Source: Streptomyces katrae
Lineage (GTDB): Bacteria > Actinomycetota > Actinomycetes > Streptomycetales > Streptomycetaceae
Length of the DNA: 6,456 bases
Assembly (NCBI RefSeq): GCF_000966975.1
Contig: NZ_JZWV01001118.1
Location: forward strand, 1-6,456
Reading direction: 5' to 3'
Position numbers and translations under genes: made by a program. This document shows, piece by piece, positions 4,455-6,456 of the stretch (its first letter is position 1; every line of letters starts with the position of its first letter). The notes beneath the pieces are model-generated. The model ran no database searches, was not told where the DNA came from, and saw only the letters and a program-made list of their open reading frames with translations.

Positions 4455-5231
4455 TCAGCGCAGCCGGAAGTCCGTCCCCGGCCGGCGGCCCTCGAACAGC
4501 TCCGCCTGGCGTTCCGGCGGGAGGTTGCCCAGGGCGATCAGGGCCGGGGCCTGGGCGAGGGCCTGCTGCAGCGCGGCCTGCTTCGCCGACCACAGGGCCC
4601 GTACGGTGCCCTGGACGCCCTCCGTCGGGAACGAGGCCAGGGTCCGCGCCGACCGCAGGGCCGCCGCGAGCAGCTCCCCGGGCTCGGCCAGCTCCGAGAC
4701 CAGGCCGACCTCGTACGCCCGCCGCGCGGAGAGCCGTTCCGCCGTGCCCATCAGGGACATCCGGGCGACCTCCCCGAAGGGCATCCGCTGCGCCATGTAC
4801 ACGGCCTCGTAGGCGCTGACCATCCCGTACGAGGTGTGCGGGTCGAAGTACGTGGCGGTGGTGGCCGACACGATGAACTCCGCCTCGCCCAGCAGGTAGA
4901 AGGCCCCGCCGCAGGCCATGCCGTTGACGGCGGCCACCACCGGCTTCCACAGGTCGTTCGCCTTCGGCCCGATGGCGACGAGGGGGTCGTCGACCGAGTA
5001 CGGGGAGGCCGGCTGCGGCACCTGCGCCGAGCGGTCGATCCCGGTGCAGAACGCGGCCGTGCCCGCGCCCGTCAGCACCACCGCCCGCACCTCCTCGTCG
5101 AAGCGGAACTCCCGCCAGAGAGCCGCCAGTTCGGCTGCGGTGCCGAGGTCGACCGCATTGTGCCGGGACTCCCGGTCCAGGGTGACGACCGCGACCCCGT
5201 TCTCCTCGTCCCGCTCCACCCGCAGCGTCAC
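4455..5231 (-). CDS. Enoyl-CoA hydratase/isomerase (crotonase) family protein lacking both catalytic Glu
   Basis: A 258-residue crotonase-fold protein. It shows the N-terminal VAVVTLDRESRHNAVD (13-28), the first oxyanion-hole segment FCTGID (61-66), the second in VVAAVNGMACGG (98-109), and LSARRAYEVGLVSEL (167-181). These support binding of a CoA thioester in the cytoplasm. In rat mitochondrial hydratase the catalytic residues are Glu144 (GGGCEL) and Glu164 (QPE). Aligned here they are Tyr112 (GGAFYL) and His132 (DPH). Classic syn-hydration is therefore doubtful; an isomerase, hydrolase, lyase or binding role is possible. The GTG at 5231 overlaps the DUF35 stop as GTGA (5228-5231), implying translational coupling. 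It is last in an operon with the DUF35 and thiolase-like genes, so it probably acts on the same CoA substrate or product. No terminator is seen after its stop, which abuts that of the convergent gene. Confidence 0.93.
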   Translation of the reverse strand: MTLRVERDEENGVAVVTLDRESRHNAVDLGTAAELAALWREFRFDEEVRAVVLTGAGTAAFCTGIDRSAQVPQPASPYSVDDPLVAIGPKANDLWKPVVAAVNGMACGGAFYLLGEAEFIVSATTATYFDPHTSYGMVSAYEAVYMAQRMPFGEVARMSLMGTAERLSARRAYEVGLVSELAEPGELLAAALRSARTLASFPTEGVQGTVRALWSAKQAALQQALAQAPALIALGNLPPERQAELFEGRRPGTDFRLR

Positions 5232-5686
5232 GGCTTCACCAGGATCCAGCGCGGCACCGTCATCCCGCCCGTCTCGGTGAACACCACCTGCACCTGCGCC
5301 CCGATCCGCAGCCGGGACGGGTCCACCGAGTCGAGCGGGGCGTCCGCGGAGGCGACCAGGTTCCCCGCCAGCCGGATGTGCGGGGCGTCCCAGAGCTCCA
5401 CCAGGATCACGTTGTACGGGGCCTGCGCCGCGTACGCCGGCAGCAGCGGGGGGTGCGGCAGGACGTAGGACCAGATCCGGCCCCGCCCGCTCATCAGCCG
5501 CCACCCCGACTCGAAGGACCCGCAGTGCGGGCAGCAGGGCCGGGGCGGGAAGCGCAGCCTGTCGCAGGAGGCGCAGGACTGCACGCGGAGCTCGCCGCGG
5601 GCGGCGTACTCCCAGAAGGGGGCCCCGTCCTCGTCGGGGACGGGGAGCAGGAGCTGGAGTTCGTCGGCGCCGGGGGCGGTGGTCAT
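5228..5686 (-). CDS. DUF35 zinc-ribbon / OB-fold protein, partner of the thiolase-like enzyme
   Basis: A 152-residue protein. An N-terminal helix with FWEYAARGEL (24-33) leads into a rubredoxin-like zinc ribbon with Cys38-x2-Cys41 and Cys52-x2-Cys55 (Cys51 is extra). The OB-fold follows: SGRGRIWSYVLPHPP (66-80), APYNVILVEL (89-98), RLAGNLV (105-111) and GAQVQVVF (129-136). Members of this family (ChsH2 C-terminal domain, archaeal thiolase partners) bind thiolase-fold enzymes, sit over the active site and help bind or channel acyl-CoA. Here it lies between a Ltp-type thiolase and a crotonase gene, so a complex with the former is the natural inference. The ATG at 5686 has AGGAG (minus strand, 5694-5698) with a 7-nt spacer. 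The frame is open further upstream into the thiolase gene, but that part has no domain. A 53-bp gap separates it from the thiolase gene, and it overlaps the next gene by 4 bp. Confidence 0.93.
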   Translation of the reverse strand: MTTAPGADELQLLLPVPDEDGAPFWEYAARGELRVQSCASCDRLRFPPRPCCPHCGSFESGWRLMSGRGRIWSYVLPHPPLLPAYAAQAPYNVILVELWDAPHIRLAGNLVASADAPLDSVDPSRLRIGAQVQVVFTETGGMTVPRWILVKP

Positions 5687-5693
5687 CGTGCGG

Positions 5694-5698
5694 CTCCT
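5694..5698 (-). promoter_or_regulatory. Ribosome binding site of the DUF35 gene
   Basis: AGGAG on the minus strand, 7 nt before the ATG at 5686. It fixes the start against the longer open frame that runs back through the thiolase gene. The surrounding 53-bp gap otherwise holds only a GGTCGGC-type short direct repeat (5716-5729). Confidence 0.7.
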
Positions 5699-5739
5699 AG
5701 GGCATGGGGCTCGGGGGTCGGCGGTCGGCGGTGGGCGGC

Positions 5740-6456
5740 TCAGGCGCGCAGCAGGATCGCGGACGTGGGGACGCCCTCGCCGGCCGTCACCAGGCAGGTG
5801 GCGGCGTCCGGGACCTGGGCGGTGGAGGTGCCGCGCAGCTGCTTGACACCCTCGTTGATCAGGTTGAACCCGTGCACGTACGCCTCGCTCAGCCCGCCGC
5901 CGCCGGTGTTGATCGGGAGCCGGCCGCCCATCTCCAGCGCCCCGCCCTCGGTGAAGGCGGCGCCCTCGCCGCGCCCGCAGAAGCCGTAGCCCTCCAGGGA
6001 GAGCGGGATCAGCGGGGTGAAGGCGTCGTAGATCTGGGCCACGTCCACGTCGGCGGGCCCGAAGTCGGCCTGCTTCCACAGGTGGCGGGCGGCGGTCCAG
6101 GCGGGGCCGGACAGGGGGTCGTCGTTCCAGTAGTTGACCATCCCGTGGTGCTGGGCGGGCAGGCCCTGGGCGGCCGAGTGCACGTAGACCGGCTTCTGCC
6201 GGCAGTCGCGGGCCCGCTCGGCGGAGACGATGACGCAGGCGAGCGCCCCGTCGGTCTCCAGGCAGTTGTCGAAGAGGCAGAGCGGATCGCTGATCATGCG
6301 GGAGGTCATGTACATCTCGCGGGTCAGCGGCCGTTCGTACATCATCGCGGCCGGGTTCTCGTTCGCCCGGTTGCGGCAGGCCATCGCGACGTTGAAGAGG
6401 TGGTCGCGGGTCGCGCCGTACTCGTGCATGTAGCGGCGGGGCAGCATGCCGGTCTC
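5740..6456 (-). CDS. Ltp/SCP-x-type thiolase-fold protein, probable acyl-CoA aldolase or lipid-transfer protein (5' partial)
   Basis: The last 238 residues are visible; the frame continues past the right edge, and the ATG at 6447 is internal because the domain is cut there. Numbered from that Met, HEYGATRDH (8-16) and CLETDGA (62-68) are typical of SCP2-type thiolases. YDAFT (140-144) stands where SCP-x enzymes have HDCF. LPINTGGGGLSEAYVHG (177-193) has Tyr190 where GHPxG is expected. The end, TAGEGVPTSAILL, lacks the catalytic Cys of the CxGGG motif. Loss of His/Cys and gain of two Tyr is the pattern I know from Ltp2, a retro-aldolase in steroid side-chain breakdown that works with a DUF35 domain. 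Retro-aldol cleavage of a beta-hydroxyacyl-CoA is therefore more likely than thiolysis. The substrate is unknown. It is followed on the same strand by the DUF35 and crotonase genes, forming an operon whose promoter is outside the window. Confidence 0.9.
   Translation of the reverse strand, partial: ETGMLPRRYMHEYGATRDHLFNVAMACRNRANENPAAMMYERPLTREMYMTSRMISDPLCLFDNCLETDGALACVIVSAERARDCRQKPVYVHSAAQGLPAQHHGMVNYWNDDPLSGPAWTAARHLWKQADFGPADVDVAQIYDAFTPLIPLSLEGYGFCGRGEGAAFTEGGALEMGGRLPINTGGGGLSEAYVHGFNLINEGVKQLRGTSTAQVPDAATCLVTAGEGVPTSAILLRA

Noticed and set aside
5687..6079. N-terminal extension of the DUF35 frame into the thiolase gene
   Set aside because: It is Arg/Gly-rich shadow sequence. AGGAG with correct spacing precedes the ATG at 5686.

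Overview
This looks like chromosomal DNA from Streptomyces or a close high-GC actinomycete. G+C is very high, third codon positions are almost all G or C, GTG serves as a start codon, and the protein families are typical of that group: an AfsK-like PQQ beta-propeller, a short single-domain cyclophilin, small Ser/Gly-rich secreted proteins, and a lipid-transfer-type thiolase with a DUF35 partner. No rRNA, tRNA, transposase, phage gene or CRISPR array is visible. This rests on composition and family recognition only.

Left part (1-2001): the window opens inside a plus-strand gene whose visible part is an Ala/Pro-rich linker followed by an eight-bladed PQQ-type beta-propeller, probably the sensor half of a membrane Ser/Thr kinase. 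A strong hairpin follows. Next comes a cytoplasmic cyclophilin (peptidyl-prolyl isomerase), possibly on a leaderless transcript, closed by a second strong hairpin.

Middle part (2002-4454): two plus-strand genes (2093-2572 and 3918-4454) encode small secreted proteins of unknown function. They are clearly paralogous. They share signal peptide sequence, a Gly-rich stretch with one Cys, and a C-terminal beta-rich domain bracketed by two Cys. They also share the upstream DNA: an extended -10 element and leader aligned without gaps up to the ATG. Their linkers differ: Asn/Ser repeats in one, Lys-Ser/Lys-Thr repeats in the other. Between them, on the minus strand, lie a SRPBCC (START-like) gene and a four-helix membrane protein gene.

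Right part (4455-6456): a minus-strand operon runs from a SCP-x/Ltp-type thiolase-fold protein (N-terminal half outside the window), through a DUF35 zinc-ribbon/OB-fold protein, to a crotonase-fold protein whose start overlaps the DUF35 stop by 4 bp. Together they suggest CoA-thioester chemistry of the kind seen in steroid or branched side-chain breakdown. The thiolase-like protein has Tyr where catalytic His residues are expected and no C-terminal Cys, as in Ltp2-type retro-aldolases. The crotonase-fold protein lacks both catalytic Glu residues.

No defence or mobile system was found. The best candidates for something undescribed are the paralogous secreted pair with its duplicated promoter/leader, and the non-canonical crotonase in the Ltp/DUF35 operon.
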